Shown: positions 1-6,353 of the stretch, in pieces
Position numbering within the stretch: the stretch's first letter is position 1
Layout of the letters: each line of letters begins with the position of its first letter
DNA from: Clostridiales bacterium
Lineage (GTDB): Bacteria > Bacillota > Clostridia > Oscillospirales > Acutalibacteraceae
Reading direction: 5' to 3'
DNA length: 7,235 nucleotides
NCBI GenBank assembly: GCA_019421725.1
Contig: JAHZES010000100.1
Coordinates: 387 to 7,621 of the forward strand
Made by a program: the position numbers and the translations under genes
The notes under the pieces: model-generated
What the model was told of the DNA's origin: nothing
The model's database searches: none
The model's input: the letters and a program-made list of their open reading frames with translations, nothing else

Positions 1-1122
1 GACCTGAACGCGGCCGGCACGCTCGTAAAACTGTGCCAGGCGGCTGCCGAGATAGGCCGGGTAGCCTTCTTCTCCGGGCATTTCTTCAAGACGGCCGGAC
101 ATTTCACGCAAGGCCTCCGCCCAACGGGAGGTGGAATCGGCCATGAGTGCAACGGTATATCCCATGTCGCGGAAGTATTCGGCAATGGTGATGCCGGTGT
201 AAATGGAAGCTTCACGCGCGGCAACCGGCATATCGGACGTGTTGGCAATCAACACGGTGCGCTTCATCAGGGAATATCCCGTTTTCGGGTCGATCAGTTC
301 CGGGAATTCATTAAGCACGTCGGTCATCTCGTTGCCGCGTTCCCCGCAGCCGATATAAACGACGATGTCGGCGGAGGCCCATTTGGCAAGCTGATGCTGC
401 ACAACGGTTTTTCCGCTGCCGAACGGGCCGGGGACAGCCGCTACGCCGCCCTTTGCAATCGGGAACAGCGTATCGATGACGCGTTGACCCGTGACAAGCG
501 GCATGGTGGGGGAGAGCTTTTGCTTGTAGGGCCGGCCGACACGGACAGGCCATTTCTGCATGAGCGTAATTTCGCGGCGGTCTCCGTTTACGGTTTCTAC
601 CACGGCGACGGTTTCTGTTACGCTATAATCGCCCTCGCTGATGGAAACGATTTTACCGATAATCCCCTGAGGAATCATAATTTTGTGCGATACGATTTCG
701 GTTTCCTGCACAGTACCGATGATGTCGCCGGCCGATACCTCGTCGCCGGCTTTCATGACGGGCACAAAGTGCCATTTTACATCGCGTTTCAGCGACGGCA
801 CCTCAATGCCGCGGTGCAGGTTAGTGCCCGAGAGCCGATAAATTTCTTCAAGCGGGCGCTGTATTCCGTCAAAGATGGAGGAGATCAGCCCGGGCCCAAG
901 CTCCACGCTCAGCGGGGCTCCGGTGGATTCTACCGGTTCGCCTGGCCCCAGACCGGAGGTTTCCTCGTAAACCTGAATGGACGCGTCTCCGCCGTGAATT
1001 TCGATAATTTCACCAATCAGGCGTTCCTTGCTGACGCGCACCACGTCGAACATATTTGCGTCGCGCATTCCTTCGGCAATTACCAGAGGACCCGCAACCT
1101 TCTTGATGGTTCCGTTGCTCAT
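1..1122 (-). CDS. ntpA: V-type ATPase catalytic subunit A (3' end cut by window)
   Basis: Catalytic subunit of the cytoplasmic V1 head (also called atpA). It binds and hydrolyses, or synthesises, ATP in alternation with subunit B. The window holds the first 374 codons of a protein usually near 590 residues; the rest lies left of position 1. The N-terminal beta-barrel starts MSNGTIKKVAGPLV, and the family's inserted bulge domain follows at roughly residues 110-190. The P-loop GPFGSGKT is at residues 232-239, with K238 and T239 binding phosphate. GCGERGNEM carries catalytic E261 and R262, and the Walker B region MADSTSRWAEALREMSGR has D329. These numbers coincide with those I recall for E. hirae NtpA, so no indel precedes them. 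The start is ATG 1122, with GAAAGGA 14 nt upstream; the nearer ATG at 1136 is out of frame. It follows the F-subunit gene after 83 bases. Identity is essentially certain; H+ or Na+ use cannot be read from this subunit. Confidence 0.98.
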   Translation of the reverse strand, partial: MSNGTIKKVAGPLVIAEGMRDANMFDVVRVSKERLIGEIIEIHGGDASIQVYEETSGLGPGEPVESTGAPLSVELGPGLISSIFDGIQRPLEEIYRLSGTNLHRGIEVPSLKRDVKWHFVPVMKAGDEVSAGDIIGTVQETEIVSHKIMIPQGIIGKIVSISEGDYSVTETVAVVETVNGDRREITLMQKWPVRVGRPYKQKLSPTMPLVTGQRVIDTLFPIAKGGVAAVPGPFGSGKTVVQHQLAKWASADIVVYIGCGERGNEMTDVLNEFPELIDPKTGYSLMKRTVLIANTSDMPVAAREASIYTGITIAEYFRDMGYTVALMADSTSRWAEALREMSGRLEEMPGEEGYPAYLGSRLAQFYERAGRVQV

Positions 1123-1143
1123 TTTGTTGGTACCATTCCTTTC
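1119..1143 (-). promoter_or_regulatory. ntpA ribosome-binding site with overlapping five-codon mini-ORF
   Basis: The Shine-Dalgarno GAAAGGA (1143-1137) matches the complement of the extreme 3' tail of Firmicute 16S rRNA (CCUUUCU), which explains the 14-nt spacing to ntpA ATG 1122. An ATG directly follows the Shine-Dalgarno (1136). It opens a reading frame of M-V-P-T-K ending in TGA at 1121-1119, so its stop overlaps the ntpA start as ATGA. The overlap is plain in the sequence. Whether the mini-ORF is translated is unknown; its ATG touches the Shine-Dalgarno and would normally be too close to use. Confidence 0.6.
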
Positions 1144-1205
1144 AACCGGGCGGCGCCGCGGAGCACATCCCGTCCGTTACTTGCAATGGGGAACAAAGGG
1201 GCGCG

Positions 1206-1523
1206 TCAGCTGCCGAACAAAATGTCCGACCCGACCGCGCGTTCCACCGATTTTTTTACGTTTGCCATTCCGATGCCCGTGTTCCCGGAAACGCCCGGAA
1301 TCGGGATCACTGCGGGCAGAATACGCTGCGAAAGGGCTTCCAGCTCCGGCGTTAACTGCGAGGCGAGCTTTTCGGTAATATAAAGCACGCCGTAACCGTC
1401 GTCCGCCAGATGCAGTAACAGCTCACCGGCCGCTTTCGCGTCTTCTGTGGGATAGATATCAAGGCCGAGCGCCGCAAAGCCGTAAATGCTGTCGCGGTCG
1501 CCGATCACGCCGATTTTAACCAT
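1206..1523 (-). CDS. ntpG: V-type ATPase subunit F
   Basis: Small rotor-axle subunit (called NtpG in E. hirae, AtpF in many annotations). It binds subunit D in the central shaft and modulates ATP hydrolysis. The product has 105 residues, the usual family size. It begins MVKIGVIGD, the first strand of the Rossmann-like fold, followed by a GF.ALGLDIYP segment. The middle GYGVLYITEKLA and the loop IPGVSGNTGIG are typical, as is the C-terminal helix VKKSVERAVGSDIL that reaches along the shaft. The frame stays open upstream to 1565, but ATG 1523 is preferred because AAAGGAAGGA lies 7 nt before it and the family begins at this valine-lysine-isoleucine strand. It starts 44 bases after subunit C ends and is followed by ntpA. 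Confusingly, E. hirae ntpF is the coiled-coil gene at the other end of this operon. Confidence 0.95.
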   Translation of the reverse strand: MVKIGVIGDRDSIYGFAALGLDIYPTEDAKAAGELLLHLADDGYGVLYITEKLASQLTPELEALSQRILPAVIPIPGVSGNTGIGMANVKKSVERAVGSDILFGS

Positions 1524-1567
1524 AAGGGCGTCCTTCCTTTCCTGCGGTTTTGCCGGGCGGAGCAAAA

Positions 1568-2527
1568 TCAGTACAGCAGCCGAACCCGGCTGCGAACGAC
1601 ATCGTCCGGCAGGCTGTTGTGTTTGCCGGAAAGAATGATGCGAACCGTTTTCACTTCGTTCTCTTTCCCGAGCAGATAAGCAGCCAACGGCTCCACGCCG
1701 AACGGTTTTGTTTTTGCGCCGGCCAGTGATTCGATCACACGGTCGTCACACCATTTTTCGAATGCGGAAAGCGACTGGGAAAGCGCTTCCGTTGCACCGG
1801 AAAAGGCGGTTCCCGCCAAAAAATCAATTACGGCCTGCATACCCTGCACGGCGGCGTCTGCAAGCTCTGTTACAGAAAAGGAGCCGCATGGGGCAAGCGC
1901 ACGGCGGAGAAAGGCAATGCTTTTGCCGGTGTGGGCCGCGCGAAGCGCGATCCGGATATCGGCCGTTGCGGCGATCATCTCCGCATAGCCTGCCAAAAAC
2001 GGCGAACCGCTGGCCTTGCCGGCGGCAAGCAGCGCGGAGAGTGCTGCCCGATCCAGGATTACATCGGCAAGCTGACCGTCTTGTGTTTCTAACAGCGCTG
2101 TCATGGCTTCGTTGGCCGGCGCGCGCATTTCCTCCGGCAAAGCGGAAAAATCACGCGCTTCTGCGGCGGTCTGCAGCAATGCGGGATCGATCAGGCCCTG
2201 CGCTACAAAAAGGCGGTAACAGTCGCTGCCGGTAACAACGCCCTTAATGGCGGCCTTTAAATTGTGATAATCGTTTTTGCAAAGCAGTACGTTGAATATA
2301 TCCGGTTCAGGTGCGACCTCCCGCACAAGCGCCCAGGCCTTTGCAAGCTCTGCCGAAAGCATTTCCTCGGTGGGCAGCTCAGTGTTGTAGCCGCGATCGG
2401 AAAGCGTGCGCAGGCAATCCTCCGCCGTTTCACAGGCAAGCAGCGTCTCGGTGTCGTGCCGGGTCAGCAGCCTGTTTTCATTGGCATGGATCCGCGCCAC
2501 CGCGTATGCATAATCGGTCTCGCGCAT
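1568..2527 (-). CDS. ntpC: V-type ATPase subunit C (d/AC39 type)
   Basis: Funnel-shaped rotor subunit that sits on the proteolipid ring and receives the D/F shaft, coupling V1 rotation to the ring. It is cytoplasmic and all-helical, built of three similar subdomains. The 319-residue length is close to the family norm. The opening RETDYAYAVARIHANENRLL matches the typical start of this family (Y.YA.ARI...E..LL). Another recognisable stretch is CKNDYHNLKAAIKG near residue 85, and the conserved tail EVKTVRIILSGKHNSLP near residue 290 includes the family's N.E.....I. pattern. No membrane helix is visible, as expected. ATG 2527 has a strong AAGGAGGAA (2541-2533) with 5-7 nt spacing. The gene starts 36 bases after ntpE stops, and subunit F follows. 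Sequence conservation in this family is low, so identity rests on these motifs, length and operon position together. Confidence 0.95.
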   Translation of the reverse strand: MRETDYAYAVARIHANENRLLTRHDTETLLACETAEDCLRTLSDRGYNTELPTEEMLSAELAKAWALVREVAPEPDIFNVLLCKNDYHNLKAAIKGVVTGSDCYRLFVAQGLIDPALLQTAAEARDFSALPEEMRAPANEAMTALLETQDGQLADVILDRAALSALLAAGKASGSPFLAGYAEMIAATADIRIALRAAHTGKSIAFLRRALAPCGSFSVTELADAAVQGMQAVIDFLAGTAFSGATEALSQSLSAFEKWCDDRVIESLAGAKTKPFGVEPLAAYLLGKENEVKTVRIILSGKHNSLPDDVVRSRVRLLY

Positions 2528-2563
2528 GGGAATTCCTCCTTCATTGCCGGAAAATCTATGGGA

Positions 2564-3157
2564 TCAGGCAAATAGAATTTGATGCACCTGATCCTGCAGG
2601 GCTTCCCGCTGCGCATCAAACAAAGCGGAAAACGAGCAATTTTCCTCGATCCCGTCATAAACCAGCAAAAAACCGCCGTCCAAAGGGCGTGCCTGGCTGG
2701 AAATTTGCAGCAGTGCCCCTTGCGGCGCAAGCTCCTGATTCAGCCGGTCTTCAAATCCGGCAGGCAGCCGGTCAAGATCTTTTTGAGAAAGAAACAGCTC
2801 GCCCTTTTGTGAAAGCGCATTTTTCCTGGCCAGCCGGATCAACATCGCGAAATATTCGTTGTCCGGCAAAGCGGCCAGCGCAGCTTTTGCCTCTTCGATC
2901 ACGCTGCCGATCAGCTGCTGCTTTGCAGCCAGCAAGGAACGTCTGGCGTTCATTTCCACGGCGGAATCCGCCAGCTTTTGGGCGCTTTCCGCCTTTTTTG
3001 AAGCTTCTGCCAGCAGGCGGGCCAGCTCCTTTTCGCTTGCGGCTTTGGCGGCTTCGGTGATCTGTGCGGCTTCAGTGTTCGCCTGAGCAATCGTCCTCTG
3101 TGCGGTTTCTTTTGCCTCGGCAAGGATTTGTTCCACGATTTTTTCCAGTCCGCTCAT
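2564..3157 (-). CDS. ntpE: V-type ATPase peripheral stalk subunit E
   Basis: Stator subunit that pairs with the small coiled-coil G/H-type subunit to form peripheral stalks tying the A3B3 head to subunit I. The product has 197 residues, the normal length. Residues 1 to about 95 are a long alanine-, glutamate- and lysine-rich coiled coil. The linker ARRSLLAAKQQLIGSVIEEA then leads into the globular C-terminal domain, with the hallmark GGFLLVYDGIEENCSF followed by ALFD. ATG 3157 (MSGLEKIVEQIL) is chosen: GAAAGGA (3176-3170) lies 12 nt before it. An in-frame ATG at 3169 would add MFEF but sits directly against the Shine-Dalgarno, so it is unlikely to be used. The gene follows the proteolipid gene after 80 bases that hold a potential hairpin, and precedes subunit C. 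The antisense frames across this region are by-products of the alanine-rich coding sequence. Confidence 0.96.
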   Translation of the reverse strand: MSGLEKIVEQILAEAKETAQRTIAQANTEAAQITEAAKAASEKELARLLAEASKKAESAQKLADSAVEMNARRSLLAAKQQLIGSVIEEAKAALAALPDNEYFAMLIRLARKNALSQKGELFLSQKDLDRLPAGFEDRLNQELAPQGALLQISSQARPLDGGFLLVYDGIEENCSFSALFDAQREALQDQVHQILFA

Positions 3158-3181
3158 GAATTCAAACATTCCTTTCGCATC

Positions 3182-3222
3182 AGCCGGGAGCCGCGTTCGG
3201 TTACGGTTTCGCGTTTCCCGCT
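3182..3222 (-). promoter_or_regulatory. intercistronic hairpin between ntpK and ntpE
   Basis: In the mRNA sense, AGCGGGA (3222-3216) can pair with TCCCGGCT (3189-3182, one bulged G), and CGCG (3213-3210) with CGCG (3195-3192), across a 2x2 internal loop. The terminal loop has 14 nt. That gives about 11 base pairs. No U-run follows, so it does not look like an intrinsic terminator. It begins 15 nt after the ntpK stop and ends before the ntpE Shine-Dalgarno. A role in protecting the 3' end of the proteolipid message, needed in many copies, is an inference only. Confidence 0.45.
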
Positions 3223-3237
3223 TACGTTGGTTGCCGC

Positions 3238-3723
3238 TTACATTGCAAGGCTGTTGATGCCGGTGACGGCAAGAATAGAGATCAGCAAAGCAAAAATTGC
3301 ATAGGTTTCAACCATGGCGGGGAACAGCATGGATTTACCGAACTGATCCGGGCGTTTGGAAACCAGATTGATGCTGGCGATGGAGGCGCGAGCCTGACGG
3401 ATGGCGGACCAGGGGCCGACAATAATTGTGGGAAGCGCGGCGGAAACGTATAACAGTCCCTTCGCAACGCTCATGCCGGTATAGCTGCCGCCAAGAACAC
3501 CGATGCCGGAAAGCATGATAAAGCCAAGCAGCAGGCCGTAAATGCCCTGTGTACCGGGCAGAAGCTGCAGGATCAATACTTTGCTGAATTTGGAGGGATC
3601 TTCGGTAACAACGCCCGCAGCGGCTTCACCGCCCATACCAACGCCGATTGCAGAGCCGATGCAGGGAACGAGGGCCCCCAGAACAGTACCCGCCAAAGCA
3701 AAAACAAGACCCAGATTATCCAT
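3238..3723 (-). CDS. ntpK: V-type ATPase proteolipid subunit K (16-kDa rotor ring)
   Basis: Membrane subunit that oligomerises into the ion-carrying rotor ring. At 161 residues it is the duplicated 16-kDa form with four transmembrane helices (about residues 3-28, 46-76, 82-110 and 128-156). The second hairpin carries the ion-binding glutamate E139 in AMVETYAI, while the equivalent helix of the first hairpin has T58-Q59 in LLPGTQGIYG instead of a carboxylate. That means one site per four helices, as in E. hirae NtpK. By alignment with that protein from memory, all Na+ ligands are kept: L55, T58, Q59, Q110 and E139, plus the helper Y62. The start ATG 3723 is set by AAGGAGGAA (3740-3732), which lies inside the last codons of ntpI. 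Only 2 bases separate the ntpI stop from this start, so the two genes are probably translationally coupled. Identity is certain; Na+ specificity is inferred. Confidence 0.98.
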   Translation of the reverse strand: MDNLGLVFALAGTVLGALVPCIGSAIGVGMGGEAAAGVVTEDPSKFSKVLILQLLPGTQGIYGLLLGFIMLSGIGVLGGSYTGMSVAKGLLYVSAALPTIIVGPWSAIRQARASIASINLVSKRPDQFGKSMLFPAMVETYAIFALLISILAVTGINSLAM

Positions 3724-3725
3724 TG

Positions 3726-5735
3726 TTAATTTTCCTCCTTAATAGTAAAAAAGTGTGTGTTTGCGGCGAAGGGAGTATATTTTTCGCCGCCGCCTTCATA
3801 AAATTTGCCGAAGAATTCGACATATTGCAACCGGTTGGTATGCACATAAGCGCCCAACAGATTGATGGCCAGGTTAAAGACATGCCCGATGATAAATACA
3901 AGCGTAAATACGATTGCGCTGAAAACGGAATCGCCGCCCATGGCCCCCATCTGATTAATGACCGAGGCGATAACACCCGTCGCAAGGCCGAGCGCCAGCA
4001 AACGCGCGTAGGAAAGCACGTCGCTGAGGTAGCTTGTCACGCCGTAAAGGCCATAAAGACCTTTGAGCAGTCGTTTGAACGGAGCGCGGGATTCCCGGCC
4101 GGCCGTTGCGATAATGCCGATGGCAGACAGTCCGGCCAGAATTTTTGCGGCCGAAACGACCGCCGTGGGAATAACAAAGGTGAGGTTTGCCATGGAGCGC
4201 AGCATATCGGTGCTCAGCAGCCAGACGATCAGTCCGATCAGAAGGCCGTACCAGAAGCCGACATCATAAATGGCGCCGGCTTTGTCGCCGCGTTTCCACA
4301 TCTGGTAGAATTGAATACCCAGGCCGGCGAACATGTGGATAATGCCGATCGCAAAAGAAGCCATTAACAGCGTCATCGGGTCTTCCAGCGGAACAAGCCA
4401 GAGCGCAGGAATGGAAAAATCGGTATGGAAAAACGTTTTGGCGATCACAGTGGGCGCGTCGCCGAACCAACCGCCGAACAGCGCTCCCCAAATAGCGGTG
4501 GAGATACCGCACCAGAAGAACATCCTTAACGTTTTCTGCAGCGGAACAGGCATTTTGGGGAATTTCCTGACCACAAAAAAGCAGCCAAGTGCCATCAAAA
4601 TTCCGTAGGCTGCGTCGGAAAGCATCATACCGAAAAGAATGTAATAAAATACTGCCATGATCGAAGTCGGATCGATATCCCGCTTGCACGGCATGCTGTA
4701 CATTTCGATGACGCCCTCCACCGGCTCGGAAAAACGGTTGTTGTGCAGCAGCACGGGCGGCTGCTCCGTTTCGTTCGGCTCGGAAAATTCCGCCGCGGCA
4801 CAGAACGGAGCAAGATCGCGCTCAAGCTGCTGCTCTGTCGGCGCCGGAAGGTATCCCTCCAGTACAAAGACATTTTTCGATTGCGAAAGCCTGTCGATCA
4901 CCTGGTATTTTTCGCGGCGCATTGCATAGTAGTCCACAAGGAATTCAATGCGTGGGCGCATTGCGGCGAAGGAAGAGACCTCCTGCTCGCTTTTCCCGAT
5001 CTGCTCGCTCAGCTCCTGAATACGCCGGCGGTATTCCTGAGCGACCTCTGCGGGCGGGACCTTGGTTGGCGAAGATGGGAGCGAAAAGCCGTGCGCACGC
5101 AGCGCGCTTTCCACAGCGCCGCTCTGCGCCTTCATACACAAGACAAAAATACACGTCTGATCAGGCGTTGTGCTTAAAATTTCTGCGTGGATTGCGGCAT
5201 CCGGCGCTTCCTCTGCCAAAAAGCCCAACAGCGTTTCAAGGCTGAGCGCTTCCGGAACGGTCCCGATAAAAGCGGCTGTCATCTTTGTTCCGCGAAACCG
5301 CATGGGAATGTCAAGCGCAAGCCATGGATTTAAAGCCGCCGCCTGAGTTTCCAGCCGCGCCTGTTCCGCCTTTGCCTCAGCCATGGAGCGGGAGAGAACA
5401 ACTATGCGGCGGGCGGCGGAAATTGCTTCCTCGTGCGTACGCACCTGCTCGTCATACTCCGAAAGAGAGAGTTCCGGTTTACCCTGCAGCGAGCTGAACA
5501 GGGACTTCTTTTCCGGTGCATAATGATCCAGCAGCTCCAAAGCCTGGCGCACGGTATTCTGGCAGCGGTCAAAGTGCGCCAATTGCCGGGAACTGTCCGA
5601 TTTGGAAAACAGACTGTCGTTGAGCGGTGCGTCGGTCACTTCGACCACGCCGCGCCGCTGCAGAAACTCCAACAGCGCTTTACGGTCGCGCTTCAGTGCA
5701 AAAAGCGTCATTTTTTTCATTGGAACGACTGCCAT
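3726..5735 (-). CDS. ntpI: V-type ATPase subunit I (a subunit, ion channel stator)
   Basis: Membrane stator subunit that provides the two ion half-channels against the proteolipid ring and anchors the peripheral stalks. Length is 669 residues, usual for bacterial and archaeal forms. Residues 1 to about 345 are the cytoplasmic arm: a globular foot MKKMTLFALKRDRKALLEFLQ, coiled-coil stretches around 50-135 and 225-285, and a second globular lobe between them. From about 355 to 640 come some seven or eight membrane helices, including the family motif FGMMLSDAAYG (368-378). R578 (LSYARLLALG) and R635 (HTNRLQYVE) correspond to the two functional arginines of E. hirae NtpI, and E640 to its nearby glutamate. 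The cytoplasmic tail has FFGKFYEGGGEKYTPF. The start ATG 5735 has a near-ideal AAGGAGGTGA (5752-5743) with 7-nt spacing. The gene follows the coiled-coil gene after 45 bases; its final codons hold the ntpK Shine-Dalgarno. Confidence 0.97.
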   Translation of the reverse strand: MAVVPMKKMTLFALKRDRKALLEFLQRRGVVEVTDAPLNDSLFSKSDSSRQLAHFDRCQNTVRQALELLDHYAPEKKSLFSSLQGKPELSLSEYDEQVRTHEEAISAARRIVVLSRSMAEAKAEQARLETQAAALNPWLALDIPMRFRGTKMTAAFIGTVPEALSLETLLGFLAEEAPDAAIHAEILSTTPDQTCIFVLCMKAQSGAVESALRAHGFSLPSSPTKVPPAEVAQEYRRRIQELSEQIGKSEQEVSSFAAMRPRIEFLVDYYAMRREKYQVIDRLSQSKNVFVLEGYLPAPTEQQLERDLAPFCAAAEFSEPNETEQPPVLLHNNRFSEPVEGVIEMYSMPCKRDIDPTSIMAVFYYILFGMMLSDAAYGILMALGCFFVVRKFPKMPVPLQKTLRMFFWCGISTAIWGALFGGWFGDAPTVIAKTFFHTDFSIPALWLVPLEDPMTLLMASFAIGIIHMFAGLGIQFYQMWKRGDKAGAIYDVGFWYGLLIGLIVWLLSTDMLRSMANLTFVIPTAVVSAAKILAGLSAIGIIATAGRESRAPFKRLLKGLYGLYGVTSYLSDVLSYARLLALGLATGVIASVINQMGAMGGDSVFSAIVFTLVFIIGHVFNLAINLLGAYVHTNRLQYVEFFGKFYEGGGEKYTPFAANTHFFTIKEEN

Positions 5736-5780
5736 TGCCGCGTCACCTCCTTTTTACATCATTATTTTCATTTTGACTGT

Positions 5781-6095
5781 TCAGAACAGCCCGATCATAT
5801 CCATAACACTGCGAACGGCGATAGGCCGTTTTTCCTCCGCCCCGGCCAAAAGAGCTTCCCGGTGGCGAAGGGCTTCTTTCTCGGATGCGGTTCTTTGTTT
5901 AGCGGATTGCTCTGCGGCTTCATTCGCCCGGGCCGCGCCTCTGCGCTTTGCTTCCTCCCGTGCGCTGCGGAGCATTTGCGCGGCAGCTTGCTGCGCGTTG
6001 TCCAGAATGCGAGCTTTTTCTGTTTCCGCATCGCGTTCGATCTGGGCGGCCTGCTGTTCTGCGCTGCGGATCTGTTCAATAGCGTCTGACGCCAT
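5781..6095 (-). CDS. ntpF: V-type ATPase coiled-coil stalk subunit (G/H type)
   Basis: First gene of the operon. The 104-residue product is predicted to pair with subunit E as a peripheral stalk (NtpF in E. hirae, AhaH in archaea, subunit G in Thermus). It is a nearly unbroken charged helix rich in Ala, Glu, Gln and Arg, from ASDAIEQIRSAEQQAA to about residue 85, ending in VRSVMDMIGLF. It has no membrane segment. Sequence alone is low-complexity coiled coil, so the call leans on its length, the opening pattern and its place before subunit I, as in ntpFIKECGABD. ATG 6095 is chosen because GGAAAGGA (6114-6107) lies 11 nt upstream. An in-frame ATG at 6107 (adding M-V-P-T) overlaps the Shine-Dalgarno itself, and the open frame beyond it has no better signal. 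The stop lies 45 bases before the ntpI start. Confidence 0.9.
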   Translation of the reverse strand: MASDAIEQIRSAEQQAAQIERDAETEKARILDNAQQAAAQMLRSAREEAKRRGAARANEAAEQSAKQRTASEKEALRHREALLAGAEEKRPIAVRSVMDMIGLF

Positions 6096-6199
6096 GGTGG
6101 GAACCATCCTTTCCTGCGGGAATACCCGCACGTTTTTATTTTCCGGCTTGCGGGCCGGGTTTGATGACACAAAAACTGCCGTACAATACAGGTGAAAAC
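6094..6199 (-). promoter_or_regulatory. structured 5' leader of the ATPase operon
   Basis: This is the untranslated leader expected from a transcription start near 6199. In mRNA sense it can form hairpin 1, CCGGC-6 nt-GCCGG (6158-6143), enclosed by GTTTTT (6176-6171) pairing with AAAAAC (6137-6132). Hairpin 2 is TGCGGG-4 nt-CCCGCA (6130-6115) and directly abuts the Shine-Dalgarno. Hairpin 3 is ATGGT-4 nt-ACCAT (6107-6094) and covers the first bases of the start codon. The hexamer CCCGCA also occurs in the loop of hairpin 1 (6154-6149), so TGCGGG has two possible partners. No known riboswitch class is recognised. Pairing is visible in the sequence; a regulatory role is inferred. Confidence 0.45.
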
Positions 6200-6205
6200 A
6201 ATTCT

Positions 6206-6234
6206 ATTATACGGTTCTTTCACTCTTTTTTCAA
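6206..6234 (-). promoter_or_regulatory. sigma-A type promoter of the ATPase operon
   Basis: The -35 box TTGAAA (6234-6229, five of six consensus bases) and the perfect -10 box TATAAT (6211-6206) are separated by an optimal 17 nt on the minus strand. Transcription would start near 6199, leaving a leader of about 100 nt before the first ATPase gene. The promoter lies in A+T-rich DNA between the upstream gene's terminator and the operon, where a promoter is expected. No other promoter-like signal was sought in detail inside the operon. Confidence 0.8.
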
Positions 6235-6310
6235 GAAAGCAACATGGAAAAAGATTTTTGCTTAATTAGAGTTTTTTACAGGAAAGTATACAAATCAATA
6301 AAATATTGGT

Positions 6311-6353
6311 AAATAATTAACAACAAAGATTGAGTAATTATTTCACAATCTTT
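6311..6353. repeat. two interleaved perfect inverted repeats upstream of the promoter
   Basis: Dyad 1 is AAATAATTA (6311-6319) with TAATTATTT (6335-6343), 9 bp with a 15-nt gap. Dyad 2 is AAAGATTG (6325-6332) with CAATCTTT (6346-6353), 8 bp with a 13-nt gap. The arms alternate 1-2-1-2, so both pairings could coexist in RNA only as a pseudoknot; as DNA they could be overlapping operator-like sites. They lie about 80-120 bases upstream of the -35 box and outside any gene. The region is very A+T-rich, which raises the chance of coincidental repeats, especially for dyad 1. Confidence 0.4.

Noticed and set aside
1150..1159. Palindrome GCGGCGCCGC in the 83-base gap before ntpA
   Set aside because: It is a short G+C self-complementary stretch with no loop-sized centre and no U-run. 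It is neither a convincing terminator nor a known operator.
394..1383. A 329-codon plus-strand open frame opposite ntpA and the subunit F gene
   Set aside because: The minus strand here encodes unmistakable subunits A and F with catalytic motifs. The plus-strand frame shows no recognisable protein sequence and is a by-product of codon bias.
2311..3060. Long plus-strand open frames across subunits C and E, and similar ones at 3648-4367 and 5433-6195
   Set aside because: They lie opposite well-supported subunit genes and have arginine-, proline- or alanine-rich low-quality translations typical of antisense frames.
3158..3169. A longer subunit E starting at ATG 3169 (adding MFEF)
   Set aside because: That ATG touches the Shine-Dalgarno GAAAGGA with no spacer, whereas ATG 3157 has a 12-nt spacer and matches the family's usual N-terminus.
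6265..6293. A second possible minus-strand promoter, TTGTAT-17-TCTAAT
   Set aside because: The -35 box matches only three of six consensus bases, and a much better promoter lies 59 bases downstream. In A+T-rich DNA such matches are common.
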